Part shown: positions 1 to 7,646 of the stretch, piece after piece
How the letters are laid out: each line of letters starts with the position of its first letter
Position numbering within the stretch: position 1 is the stretch's first letter
Source of the DNA: Pseudomonadota bacterium
GTDB taxonomy: Bacteria > Pseudomonadota > Gammaproteobacteria > Burkholderiales > Burkholderiaceae_C
DNA length: 12,299 nt
Assembly (NCBI GenBank): GCA_023436025.1
Contig: JAEZKX010000343.1
Span: 1-12,299 of the forward strand
Direction: 5' to 3'
Notes under the pieces: generated by a model
What the model was told of the DNA's origin: nothing
Databases searched by the model: none
The model's input: the letters and a program-made list of their open reading frames with translations, nothing else
Made by a program: the position numbers and the translations under genes

Positions 1-324
1 CGCCTGCGCGACCGCCTGGGCCGGCGCGGCGGCCGTCGCCTGCGCGCTACTGCTGCCCGTGGGCGCCGGTGCAGCAGCGCCGGCATCCGCGGCTTCGACG
101 ACCGCGATCACCGAGCCCTCAGCCACCTTGTCGCCGAGCTTGACCTTCAGTTCCTTGACGACGCCGGCGTGGCTGGACGGGATCTCCATGGATGCCTTGT
201 CCGATTCCACGGTCAGCAGCGACTGCTCCGCCTGGATGGTGTCGCCGGGCTTCACCAGCAGTTCGATGACGGCCACTTCCGCAAAGTCCCCGATGTCGGG
301 GACCTTCACTTCGACCAGTGCCAT
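1..324 (-). CDS. aceF: Pyruvate dehydrogenase E2 (dihydrolipoamide acetyltransferase), N-terminal part only
   Basis: AceF carries acetyl groups from E1 on a swinging lipoyl arm and transfers them to CoA, forming the core of the cytoplasmic pyruvate dehydrogenase complex. Only the first 108 codons are present; the gene runs off the left edge. Residues 2 to about 78 form a typical lipoyl domain, with the lipoylation site at Lys43 in the motif ESDKASM. After about residue 79 the chain turns into an Ala/Pro/Gly/Ser linker, as expected between lipoyl and E1/E3-binding domains. The ATG is preceded by GGAGAA (333-338, minus strand) at 8 bases. It lies 57 bases downstream of aceE on the same strand, so the two are surely co-transcribed. 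The number of lipoyl domains and the catalytic domain cannot be seen. Identity is firm because of the motif and the aceE neighbour. Confidence 0.95.
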   Translation of the reverse strand, partial: MALVEVKVPDIGDFAEVAVIELLVKPGDTIQAEQSLLTVESDKASMEIPSSHAGVVKELKVKLGDKVAEGSVIAVVEAADAGAAAPAPTGSSSAQATAAAPAQAVAQA

Positions 325-340
325 GTTTCTTGTTCTCCGT

Positions 341-356
341 GCCCGGCTCCGCGGGC
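341..356 (-). other. Small stem-loop between aceE and aceF
   Basis: GCCCG and CGGGC pair into a 5-base-pair stem with a 6-base loop, just upstream of the aceF Shine-Dalgarno site. It has no T-run, so it is not a terminator. It might affect aceF translation or mRNA processing, but in G+C-rich DNA such short stems arise often by chance. Confidence 0.25.
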
Positions 357-381
357 GTTGTCGTTGTGCGGGGGGCGAGTA

Positions 382-3087
382 TCAGGCGTACAGCGGGTTG
401 ACCTTGTCGGTCTTGATGCCGTACTTGCGGATCGCCTCGGTCACCTTGGCCGCGGGCAGCTTGCCCTCATCGGCCAGCGCCTTGAGCGCCGCCACCACGA
501 TGAAGTGCCGGTTGATCTCGAAGTGCTCGCGCAGCTTGCTGCGGAAGTCGCTGCGGCCGAAGCCGTCGGTGCCCAGCACCTTGTAGCTGCGGCCCTTGGG
601 GATGAACGGGCGGATCTGCTCGGCGTACGCCTTCATGTAGTCGGTCGAGGCGACCACCGGGCCGCTGCTCTTCTCCAGCTGCGTGGTGACGAAGGGCACG
701 CGCGGCTGCGCCTCGGGGTGCAGCAGGTTGTGCCGCTCGGCATCCTGGCCGTCACGGGTCAGCTCGTTGAAGCTGGGGCAGCTCCAGACGTCGGCCTGGA
801 TGTTCCAGTCCGTCGCCAGCAACTCCTGCGCCGCGATCGATTCGCGCAGGATGGTACCGGAGCCGAGCAGTTGCACGCGCTCCTTGCCCTCGGCGCCAGG
901 CTTGCAGAGGTACATGCCCTTGATGATCTGCTCCTCGGTGCCGGGCTGCAGGCCGGGCATGGGATAGTTCTCGTTCAGCAGCGTGATGTAGTAGAAGACA
1001 TTCTCCTGCCTCTCGACCATGCGCTTGAGACCCTCGTGCATGATCACCGCGACCTCGTGCGCGAAGGTCGGGTCGTAGCTGATGCAGTTGGGCACCGTGC
1101 TCGCCAGCACATGGCTGTGGCCGTCCTCGTGCTGCAGGCCTTCGCCATTGAGCGTCGTGCGTCCCGAGGTGCCGCCCAGCAGGAAGCCGCGCGCCTGCAT
1201 GTCGCCGGCGGCCCAGACCAGGTCGCCCACGCGCTGCAGCCCGAACATCGAGTAGTAGATGTAGAACGGGATCATGATGCGGTTGCTGGTGCTGTACGAC
1301 GTCGCCGCCGCGATCCAGCTGGCCATGCCGCCCGCCTCGTTGATGCCCTCCTGCAGGATCTGGCCTGCCACGTCCTCCTTGTAGTAGGAGACCTGGTCGC
1401 GGTCCTGCGGCGTGTACTTCTGGCCCTCGGGGTTGTAGATGCCGATCTGGCGGAACAGGCCTTCCATGCCGAAGGTGCGCGCCTCGTCGACCAGGATGGG
1501 CACCACGCGGGGGCCGAGTTCCTTGTCGCGCAGCAGCGCGGTGAGGAAGCGCACATAGGCCTGCGTGGTGGAGATCTCGCGCCCTTCGGCGGTGGGGTCG
1601 GTCACCGACTTGAAGGCCTCCAGCGCCGGCACCTTCAGCTGCTCGTCCGCCTTCGTGCGGCGCTTGGGCAGGTAGCCGCCCAGCGCCTTGCGGCGGGCGT
1701 GCAGGTACTCCATCTCCGGCGTGTTCTCTTCCGGCTTGTAGAAGGGGATCTCGGCCAGCTTGTCGTCCGGGATCGGGATGTTGAAGCGGTCGCGGAAGGC
1801 GCGGATGTCGTCGTCGCCCAGCTTCTTGGCCTGGTGCGCGATGTTGCGGCCCTCGCCCGCCTTGCCCATGCCGAAGCCCTTGACGGTCTTGATCAGCAGC
1901 ACGGTCGGCTGGCCCTTGGTGTGGACCGCCTTGTGGTAGGCGGCATAGACCTTCTGCGGATCGTGGCCGCCGCGGTTGAGGCGCCAGATGTCCTCGTCGC
2001 TCATCTTCGCGACCATCTCCAGCGCCTTGGGATGGCGGCCGAAGAAGTTCTTGCGCACGAAGGCACCGTCGTTGGCCTTCATGGCCTGGTAGTCGCCGTC
2101 GAGCGTGTCCATCATGATCTTGCGCAGGATGCCTTCCTTGTCGCGCGCCAGCAGCGGGTCCCAGTAGCTGCCCCAGATCAGCTTGATCACGTTCCAGCCG
2201 GCGCCGCGGAACTCACCCTCCAGCTCCTGGATGATCTTGCCGTTGCCGCGCACCGGACCGTCGAGGCGCTGCAGGTTGCAGTTGACGACGAAGATCAGGT
2301 TGTCGAGCTTCTCGCGCGCCGCCACGCCGATGGCGCCCAGCGACTCCACCTCGTCCATCTCGCCGTCGCCGAGGAAGGCCCAGACCTTGCGGTTCTCGGT
2401 GTTGGCGATGCCGCGGGCGTGCAGGTACTTCAGGAAGCGTGCCTGGTAGATCGCCATCAGCGGGCCCAGTCCCATGGACACCGTGGGGAACTGCCAGAAC
2501 TCGGGCATCAGCTTGGGGTGCGGATAGCTGGACAGGCCCTTGCCGTCGACTTCCTGGCGGAAGTTCAGCAGTTGCTCCTCGCTGATGCGGCCCTCGAGGA
2601 AGGCGCGGGCGTAGATGCCGGGCGCGCTGTGGCCCTGGATGTAGAGGCAGTCGCCGCCATGGTCAGGGCTCTCGGCATGCCAGAAATGGTTGAAGCCGGC
2701 GCCGAACATGGTGGCCAGCGAGGCGAAGGAACTGATGTGGCCGCCCAGGTCTCCGCCGTCCGGCGGATGAATGCGGTTGGCCTTGACCACCATGGCCATG
2801 GCGTTCCAGCGCATGTAGGCGCGCAGGCGCTCCTCGATCTCCAGGTTGCCGGGACAGCGTTCTTCGTCCTGCGGCTCGATCGTGTTCACATAACCGGTGG
2901 TGGCGCTGAAAGGCTTGTCGATGCCTTCCTGGCGCGCCTGCTCGAGCAGCTGTTCGAGCAGGAAGTGGCCGCGCTCGCGTCCTTCGGAGGCGATGACGGC
3001 GCTGAAGGCGTCGAGCCATTCGCGCGTCTCCTGCGCGTCGGCATCGTTGGCGGCGGCGCCGAACAGGTTGTCAGGCTGGGCGGACAT
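382..3087 (-). CDS. aceE: Pyruvate dehydrogenase E1 component, homodimeric type
   Basis: AceE is the thiamine-diphosphate enzyme that decarboxylates pyruvate and reductively acetylates the lipoyl groups of AceF. The 901-residue product is close to the 887 residues of E. coli AceE and collinear with it. The thiamine diphosphate motif begins GDGEMDE at residue 240 (Asp241 corresponds to E. coli Asp230). Family histidines are in place: His117 (GGH), His153 (QGHSAPG) and His418 in the mobile loop GEGRNIAH, all shifted by 11 from E. coli. The EGINE segment (580-584) carries the region of the catalytic glutamate. The ATG is supported by AAGGAG (3093-3098, minus strand) five bases upstream. It is first in an aceE-aceF operon, divergent from a two-component system. 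No pdhR-type regulator lies beside it in this window. Lipoamide dehydrogenase (E3) must be encoded outside the window. Confidence 0.97.
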   Translation of the reverse strand: MSAQPDNLFGAAANDADAQETREWLDAFSAVIASEGRERGHFLLEQLLEQARQEGIDKPFSATTGYVNTIEPQDEERCPGNLEIEERLRAYMRWNAMAMVVKANRIHPPDGGDLGGHISSFASLATMFGAGFNHFWHAESPDHGGDCLYIQGHSAPGIYARAFLEGRISEEQLLNFRQEVDGKGLSSYPHPKLMPEFWQFPTVSMGLGPLMAIYQARFLKYLHARGIANTENRKVWAFLGDGEMDEVESLGAIGVAAREKLDNLIFVVNCNLQRLDGPVRGNGKIIQELEGEFRGAGWNVIKLIWGSYWDPLLARDKEGILRKIMMDTLDGDYQAMKANDGAFVRKNFFGRHPKALEMVAKMSDEDIWRLNRGGHDPQKVYAAYHKAVHTKGQPTVLLIKTVKGFGMGKAGEGRNIAHQAKKLGDDDIRAFRDRFNIPIPDDKLAEIPFYKPEENTPEMEYLHARRKALGGYLPKRRTKADEQLKVPALEAFKSVTDPTAEGREISTTQAYVRFLTALLRDKELGPRVVPILVDEARTFGMEGLFRQIGIYNPEGQKYTPQDRDQVSYYKEDVAGQILQEGINEAGGMASWIAAATSYSTSNRIMIPFYIYYSMFGLQRVGDLVWAAGDMQARGFLLGGTSGRTTLNGEGLQHEDGHSHVLASTVPNCISYDPTFAHEVAVIMHEGLKRMVERQENVFYYITLLNENYPMPGLQPGTEEQIIKGMYLCKPGAEGKERVQLLGSGTILRESIAAQELLATDWNIQADVWSCPSFNELTRDGQDAERHNLLHPEAQPRVPFVTTQLEKSSGPVVASTDYMKAYAEQIRPFIPKGRSYKVLGTDGFGRSDFRSKLREHFEINRHFIVVAALKALADEGKLPAAKVTEAIRKYGIKTDKVNPLYA

Positions 3088-3143
3088 CTTGTCTCCTTGA
3101 AGGCTCGGTTGAATTTAGTACGCGTTGCACGCACCGTGGCGCG

Positions 3144-3172
3144 AGTGTCGCAGAAACATGTGCCGATTTCAA
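3144..3172 (-). promoter_or_regulatory. Candidate aceE promoter
   Basis: On the minus strand TTGAAA (3167-3172) is followed after 17 bases by GACACT (3144-3149). The -35 box matches the sigma70 consensus well but the -10 box matches only three of six positions. It would start transcription about 50 bases before the aceE ATG. The call rests on box matching alone. Confidence 0.3.
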
Positions 3173-3195
3173 ATAGCGCCGCCTCGTTTCACAAT
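3168..3195 (+). promoter_or_regulatory. Candidate promoter for the histidine kinase operon
   Basis: TTCAAA (3168-3173) and CACAAT (3190-3195) are separated by 16 bases, each matching four of six sigma70 positions, and would give a leader of about 60 bases. Its -35 overlaps that of the candidate aceE promoter on the other strand. An alternative -10-like TACACT (3248-3253) lies only 8 bases before the kinase ATG and would give a leaderless transcript, but it has no good -35 box. Confidence 0.25.
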
Positions 3196-3261
3196 ACGGA
3201 TTCCACCGCCCGAGCAGGCCTGTGTTCGCTGGGAATCCGACCCCCACTACACTCTGGCCGA

Positions 3262-5796
3262 ATGCAAGACACCTCCTCCTCGGAGCTGCCCCCGGGTCCG
3301 ATTCCGGACTGGTGGCGTCATTGGTGGCGCCGGCAGACGCCCACGCGCCAGGACCGCTTCGCCATGCTGGCGCCGCTGGCCGCCGTGCTGCTGTTCCTGG
3401 CCGCCATCGTCTCGGCGTTCTGGTACCTGCGGCTGGAGGAGATGGACCGCGAGCAGGAAGCGGTCAAGCGCGACGTCGAATACGCGCAGCAGCGCATGCG
3501 ACTGCGCCTGCTGGAGCGCCAGGAGCAGCTGATGCGCATCGCGCGCGACATCTCCAACAAGGAGGTCGACGCCGAGGAGTTCGTGGTGCGTGCCGAGTCG
3601 ATGATCGCGCAGTACCCCGAGCTGCTGATGCTGACCTGGATCGACGAACGCCGCCGGGTGAAGGCGACCTATGCGGCGCCCAGCATCGGCCACGCCGCCA
3701 TCCGCGTGCCCGGCGAAACCCTGCACCAGGGTGAAACCGAGAGCATGTACGGCCTGGCGCGCGACCTGCAGCAGCCGGTGTACTCCCAGCCGGTGGGTGG
3801 CAATGACAGCAACGGCCAGCTGCAGCTGCACGTGCCGCTGGCGGACCAGGGCAAGTTCGGCGGCGTCATCCTCGGCGAGTACTCCATCGACGGCCTGCTG
3901 CGCTACGGCGTCCCCGCGGAGATTTCCGCCAAGTACGCCGTCGGCATGCTCGATGGCAAGGGGAAGCTCCTGGCCGGCTCGGCCGTGCCGCCACGCAACC
4001 CGGCCACGCAGTTGCTGCCCTGGGCGGCGCAGCCCAACGAGTACGAAGTTCCGGTCTCGCCCGTGGGCAACGGCCTCATCATCCGGGCCCAGGCCTACCG
4101 CACTTCGCTGGGCGTGATCGGCAGCGGCCTGTTCTGGCTGGTCGGCGCGCTGTCGGCGATGACCGGCTGGATGCTGATTGCCAACTGGCGGCATACGCGC
4201 CGTCGCATGCAGGCGCAGCAGGCGCTGATGGCCGAGACCAACTTCCGCCGCGCGATGGAGAACTCGATGCTCACCGGCATGCGGGCGCTCGACATGCACG
4301 GCCGCATCACCTACGTCAACGCCGCCTTCTGCCAGATGACGGGGTGGAGCGAGGCGGAGCTCGTGGGGCGCACGCCGCCCTTCCCCTACTGGCCCGAGGA
4401 AGACCGCGAGCTGCTGACCGCGCGCCTGGATGACGAGCTGCACGGACGCACGATCCAGGGCGGCTTCCAGGTGCGCGTGAAGCGCAAGGACGGCAGCCTG
4501 TTCGATGCCCGCCTGTATGTGTCGCCCCTGGTCGACGCCAAGGGCCAGCAGACCGGGTGGATGACGTCGATGACCGACATCACCGAGCCCACGCGCATCC
4601 GCGAGCAGCTGCAGGCCTCGCACGAGCGCTTCACCACCGTGCTGGAGGCCTTCGACGCCTCGGTGTCGGTGGCGCCCCTGGGCAGCGAGGAAGTGCTGTT
4701 CGCCAACAAGATGTACCGCCAGTGGTTCGGCGGCAATGCCGGCGGCCACCTGGGCATGGTGGCGCAGGCGGGCATGAGCAGCCAGACCCGCCCCACCGAC
4801 GACGCGCTCGACGACGTCGACTCCTTCGTCGGCCTGCCCACCGGCAGCCTGCCTTCGGCGGTGTCGGAGAACGCCGAGATCTTCGTGCCCGAACTGGGCA
4901 AGTGGCTGGAGGTGCGTTCACGCTACCTCAACTGGGTGGACGGCCGGCTGGCGCAGATGGTGATCGCCACCGACATCACCGCCCGCCGCGTCGCCGAGGA
5001 ACAAGCGGCGGCGCAGGCCGAGCGCGCCCAATCGGCCAGCCGGCTGATCACCATGGGCGAGATGGCGTCGAGCGTGGCGCACGAGCTGAACCAGCCGCTG
5101 ACGGCCATCACCAACTACTGCAACGGCTTGGTCTCGCGCATCCGCAGCCGCCAGATCAGCGACGAGGACGTGCTCGCGGCCTTGGAGAAGACCTCGCGCC
5201 AGGCCCAGCGCGCCGGCCAGATCATCCAGCGCATCCGCACCTTCGTGAAACGCAGCGAGCCAAATCGCACGCTGTCCGACGTCGGGCAGATGGTCAGCGA
5301 GGCACTCGAACTCGCCGAGATCGAACTGCGCCGCCGCAACGTGCGCCTGTCCCACTATGTCGCGGCCCGGCTGCCGCAGCTGATGGTCGACCCGATCCTA
5401 ATCGAGCAGGTGCTGGTCAACCTGCTGCGCAACGCAACCGAGTCGATCGAGCACGCGCGGCGTCCGCCCGGGCGCCGCAGCGTCGAACTGCGCGTCATCC
5501 CGCGTCAGGTCGACGAGCAGCCGGTGGTGGAATTCTCGGTGCTGGACTCGGGCGCCGGCCTGCCGCCCGAGGTGATGGAACGCCTGTACGAGGCCTTCTT
5601 TTCCACCAAGGCCGAAGGCATGGGCATCGGCCTCAACCTGTGCCGCACCATCGTCGAATCGCACCACGGCCGCATGCAGGCGGAGAACATCTACAATGGA
5701 ATGGAAGTGTCGGGCTGCCGGTTTTCCTTCTGGATACCCGTCTCCGGCGCAACAGGTCCGGTCGTGGGCAAGGATGCGGGGGTGACGACGGTATGA
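3262..5796 (+). CDS. Membrane sensor histidine kinase with extracytoplasmic sensor and two PAS domains
   Basis: This 844-residue kinase senses a signal outside the inner membrane and probably a second one through its PAS domains, then phosphorylates the regulator encoded next. The order is: a Trp/Arg-rich N-terminus (residues 17-24), transmembrane helix 1 (about 35-56), a periplasmic domain of about 225 residues of Cache/CHASE-like size, transmembrane helix 2 (about 283-306), PAS 1 (about 325-440), PAS 2 (about 452-572), a dimerisation/phosphoacceptor domain with His607 in HELNQPLTAI, and an ATPase domain with Asn720 and Asn724 (N box), DSGAG (762-766, G1) and GMGIGL (786-791, G2). All catalytic motifs are intact. 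HELNQ also fits the HExxN phosphatase motif. The ligand cannot be told. The frame stays open far upstream through antisense aceE; the ATG at 3262 is chosen because everything upstream is antisense or non-coding. No clear Shine-Dalgarno site precedes it. Confidence 0.92.
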   Translation: MQDTSSSELPPGPIPDWWRHWWRRQTPTRQDRFAMLAPLAAVLLFLAAIVSAFWYLRLEEMDREQEAVKRDVEYAQQRMRLRLLERQEQLMRIARDISNKEVDAEEFVVRAESMIAQYPELLMLTWIDERRRVKATYAAPSIGHAAIRVPGETLHQGETESMYGLARDLQQPVYSQPVGGNDSNGQLQLHVPLADQGKFGGVILGEYSIDGLLRYGVPAEISAKYAVGMLDGKGKLLAGSAVPPRNPATQLLPWAAQPNEYEVPVSPVGNGLIIRAQAYRTSLGVIGSGLFWLVGALSAMTGWMLIANWRHTRRRMQAQQALMAETNFRRAMENSMLTGMRALDMHGRITYVNAAFCQMTGWSEAELVGRTPPFPYWPEEDRELLTARLDDELHGRTIQGGFQVRVKRKDGSLFDARLYVSPLVDAKGQQTGWMTSMTDITEPTRIREQLQASHERFTTVLEAFDASVSVAPLGSEEVLFANKMYRQWFGGNAGGHLGMVAQAGMSSQTRPTDDALDDVDSFVGLPTGSLPSAVSENAEIFVPELGKWLEVRSRYLNWVDGRLAQMVIATDITARRVAEEQAAAQAERAQSASRLITMGEMASSVAHELNQPLTAITNYCNGLVSRIRSRQISDEDVLAALEKTSRQAQRAGQIIQRIRTFVKRSEPNRTLSDVGQMVSEALELAEIELRRRNVRLSHYVAARLPQLMVDPILIEQVLVNLLRNATESIEHARRPPGRRSVELRVIPRQVDEQPVVEFSVLDSGAGLPPEVMERLYEAFFSTKAEGMGIGLNLCRTIVESHHGRMQAENIYNGMEVSGCRFSFWIPVSGATGPVVGKDAGVTTV

Positions 5797-6419
5797 GCTT
5801 GATTCCCAAGAAGGGAACCGTTTATGTCGTGGACGACGACGAGGCGGTCCGCGATTCGCTGCAGTGGCTATTGGAAGGCAAGGACTACCGGGTCCGCTGC
5901 TTCGACTCGGCCGAGTCCTTCCTGGCGCGCTACGACCCGCGCGAGGTCGCCTGCCTGATCGTCGACATCCGCATGGGCGGCATGACGGGGCTGGAACTGC
6001 AGGACCGCCTGGTCGAACGCAAGTCGCCCCTGCCCGTGGTGTTCATCACCGGCCATGGCGACGTGCCGATGGCGGTGAACACCATGAAGAAGGGCGCCAT
6101 GGATTTCATCCAGAAGCCCTTCAAGGAAGACGAGCTGGTGAGCCTGGTCGAGCGCATGCTCGAACGCGCCAAGGACACCTTCGCCGAGTTCCAGAGCGCG
6201 GCCAGCCGCGACGCCCTGCTGTCCAAGCTGACCTCGCGCGAGGCGCAGGTGCTCGAGCGCATCGTCGCCGGCCGCCTGAACACGCAGATCGCCGACGACC
6301 TGGGCATCAGCATCAAGACGGTGGAGGCGCACCGCGCCAACATCATGGAAAAGCTCAACGCCAACACCGTGGCCGACCTGCTCAAGATCGCCCTGGGGCA
6401 GACGCCGGCGAAGGCCTGA
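5793..6419 (+). CDS. FixJ-family response regulator (REC plus LuxR-type helix-turn-helix)
   Basis: A 208-residue transcription regulator, the evident partner of the kinase. The receiver domain (about 9-125) has the acidic cluster Asp14-Asp16, the phosphoacceptor Asp58 in LIVDIRMGGM, Thr86 in FITGHGD and Lys108 in the QKPF motif. A LuxR/GerE-type helix-turn-helix follows (about 143-203), with the family pattern LTSREAQVLERIVAG and the recognition-helix segment SIKTVEAHRANIMEKL. Its ATG overlaps the kinase stop in an ATGA arrangement, so the pair is translationally coupled; GGGGGTGA lies about 8 bases upstream. The family resembles FixJ, TtrR and TodT-like regulators, but its targets are unknown. 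The divergent aceEF operon is a candidate target because of position only. A long palindromic repeat starts 33 bases after its stop. Confidence 0.94.
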   Translation: MSLIPKKGTVYVVDDDEAVRDSLQWLLEGKDYRVRCFDSAESFLARYDPREVACLIVDIRMGGMTGLELQDRLVERKSPLPVVFITGHGDVPMAVNTMKKGAMDFIQKPFKEDELVSLVERMLERAKDTFAEFQSAASRDALLSKLTSREAQVLERIVAGRLNTQIADDLGISIKTVEAHRANIMEKLNANTVADLLKIALGQTPAKA

Positions 6420-6451
6420 ATTCGAACCCTGCACTCCGGACATCCAAACTT

Positions 6452-6560
6452 CCGGACGCAAAGGTCGCAAAAGCTTCGCAAAGGACGCAAAAAAGACAAA
6501 GAAGACTTTGAAGGTTTTCTTTTGCGACTTTCGCGCCGCTTTTGCGACTTTTGCGTCCGG
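6452..6560. repeat. Long imperfect palindrome, copy A, upstream of folD
   Basis: Arms 6452-6492 and 6520-6560 are inverted copies matching at 35 of 41 positions, around a 27-base loop. The ends read CCGGACGCAAA and TTTGCGTCCGG. The left arm has CGCAAA boxes starting at 6457, 6466, 6477 and 6486 (steps 9, 11, 9). The right arm has the reverse-complement boxes at 6521, 6530 (variant TTCGCG), 6541 and 6550, with the same steps. The loop has its own small stem, CAAAG/CTTTG (6497-6501 with 6506-6510). The second copy, after folD, has the same box spacing. It fills the gap between the response regulator and folD and ends 17 bases before the folD start. It is probably a non-coding dispersed repeat able to fold as RNA or as a cruciform. 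It may act as a transcription barrier or an RNA-stabilising structure, but no T-run makes it a classical terminator. I cannot name its family. Confidence 0.88.
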
Positions 6561-6577
6561 TCTTCCGCATTCAAAGC

Positions 6578-7429
6578 ATGACAGCACAACTCATCGACGG
6601 CAACGCGCTGGCGCAGAAGGTCCGCGCCGAAGTCGCCGGCCGCACCGCCGCCCTCAAGGCCCGAGGCATCCAGCCGCACCTGGCCATCATCCTCGTGGGC
6701 GAGGATCCGGCCAGCCAGGTGTACGTGAAGCACAAGGTCGCCGACAGCGAGCAGACCGGCCTCAAGGCCACCCTGGAACGCCTGCCCGCGACGCTGACCG
6801 AGGCCGAGCTGCTGGCGCGCATCGCCGCCCTCAACGCCGATCCATCGGTGCACGGCATCCTGGTGCAGCTGCCCTTGCCCAAGCACATGGACAGCGCCCG
6901 CGTGATCGAGACCATCTCGCCGGCCAAGGACGTCGACGGCTTCCACGTGGCCAGCGCCGGCGCGCTGATGGTGGGGCAGCCCGGCTTCTGGCCTTGCACG
7001 CCCTACGGCTGCCTGAAGATGCTGGACTCGATCGGCTACGACCTCAAGGGCAAGCACGCGGTGGTCATCGGCCGCAGCAACATCGTGGGCAAGCCCATGG
7101 CCATGATGCTGCTGGGCCGCGACGCCACGGTGACCATCTGCCACAGCCGCACGCAGGACCTGAAGGCGCTGACCCTGCAGGCCGACGTGGTGGTGGCGGC
7201 CGTGGGCAAGCGCAACGTGCTGACCGCCGACATGGTCAAGCCCGGCACCGTGGTCATCGACGTGGGCATGAACCGCAACGACGAAGGCAGGCTGTGCGGC
7301 GACGTCGACTTCGCCGGGGTCAAGGAGGTGGCCTCCTGGATCACCCCCGTTCCCGGCGGCGTCGGCCCCATGACCCGCGCGATGCTGCTGGTGAACACCC
7401 TGGAAGCCGCCGAACGCGCGAGCGCCTGA
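6578..7429 (+). CDS. folD: Bifunctional methylenetetrahydrofolate dehydrogenase / methenyltetrahydrofolate cyclohydrolase
   Basis: FolD interconverts 5,10-methylene-, 5,10-methenyl- and 10-formyl-tetrahydrofolate with NADP, supplying one-carbon units for purines and formyl-Met-tRNA in the cytoplasm. The product has 283 residues, close to the 288 of E. coli. Diagnostic motifs are all present: Tyr49 and the catalytic Lys53 (YVKHK), VQLPLP with Gln97, KDVDGF (117-122), the nucleotide-binding GRSNIVGKPM (165-174) and TPVPGGVGPMT (256-266). The start is set by alignment to the family; no Shine-Dalgarno site is visible before it. An in-frame TTG at 6542 lies inside the palindromic repeat and is not credible. 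folD stands alone between the two repeat copies, so its transcript must come through copy A or from an unseen promoter in the 17 bases after it. Confidence 0.97.
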   Translation: MTAQLIDGNALAQKVRAEVAGRTAALKARGIQPHLAIILVGEDPASQVYVKHKVADSEQTGLKATLERLPATLTEAELLARIAALNADPSVHGILVQLPLPKHMDSARVIETISPAKDVDGFHVASAGALMVGQPGFWPCTPYGCLKMLDSIGYDLKGKHAVVIGRSNIVGKPMAMMLLGRDATVTICHSRTQDLKALTLQADVVVAAVGKRNVLTADMVKPGTVVIDVGMNRNDEGRLCGDVDFAGVKEVASWITPVPGGVGPMTRAMLLVNTLEAAERASA

Positions 7430-7452
7430 CACGACGGCCTGGCACGAGAACA

Positions 7453-7570
7453 GCCGGACGCAAAAGTCGCAAAGGCTACGCAAAAATCGCAAACGAACAG
7501 CCAGTAGGAATCTTTCCGTGGAAGTCCTTTTTGCGACTCTTGCGGAACCTTCGCGACTTTTACGTCCGGC
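7453..7570. repeat. Long imperfect palindrome, copy B, downstream of folD
   Basis: Arms 7453-7493 and 7530-7570 are inverted copies matching at 35 of 41 positions, around a 36-base loop. The left arm has CGCAAA boxes starting at 7459, 7468, 7479 and 7488. The right arm has variants at 7530, 7539, 7550 and 7559. Both arms use steps of 9, 11, 9, exactly as in copy A. The left arms of A and B agree at about 34 of 41 positions, while the loops are unrelated in length and mostly in sequence. The mismatches between arms differ between copies, so each palindrome has drifted separately. It begins 23 bases after the folD stop and could serve as a 3' end structure for folD mRNA. Confidence 0.88.
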
Positions 7571-7608
7571 TGCCCGCTTTCGCTGCCCGCCTTCGCTGTC
7601 CACCTTCG
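7570..7608 (+). repeat. Three tandem 13-base repeats upstream of prlC
   Basis: CTGCCCGCTTTCG, CTGCCCGCCTTCG and CTGTCCACCTTCG follow each other without gaps. Units 1 and 2 differ at one position and units 2 and 3 at two. The array shares its first base with the end of palindrome B, so it abuts that element directly. It is most simply explained by local slippage. A regulatory role for prlC is possible because it lies 72 bases before that start. Confidence 0.6.
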
Positions 7609-7646
7609 ACAATCCCCGCGATCCACATTGCCTATGCGCAGCACCG

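Noticed and set aside
169..3261. A plus-strand frame open through all of aceE and continuous with the histidine kinase, which would give a protein of more than 1,800 residues.
   Set aside because: It is antisense to aceE, whose motifs are intact. Its translation is rich in His, Arg, Val, Leu and Ala with no recognisable domain, as expected for the opposite strand of a G+C-rich gene.
3247..4749. A 500-codon minus-strand frame opposite the sensor kinase.
   Set aside because: The kinase on the plus strand has a complete set of domain motifs; the antisense translation has shadow composition only.
6452..6560. Palindrome A as a CRISPR array or tandem repeat locus, since CGCAAA recurs at regular steps.
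   Set aside because: Boxes are only six bases, spacing alternates 9/11/9, there are no spacers of typical length, and the two halves are inverted.
6542..6577. Upstream TTG start extending folD by 12 residues.
   Set aside because: It lies within the right arm of palindrome A, has no ribosome binding site, and is outside the conserved FolD N-terminus.
6452..7570. The two inverted palindromes as ends of a composite transposon carrying folD.
   Set aside because: Each copy is itself a complete palindrome, there is no transposase and no target duplication visible, and folD is a normal core gene in composition.
5930..7612. A 560-codon minus-strand frame running through both palindromes.
   Set aside because: It reads antisense to the response regulator and folD, and the CGCAAA boxes simply translate to Lys/Ser/Arg or Phe/Cys/Asp runs.
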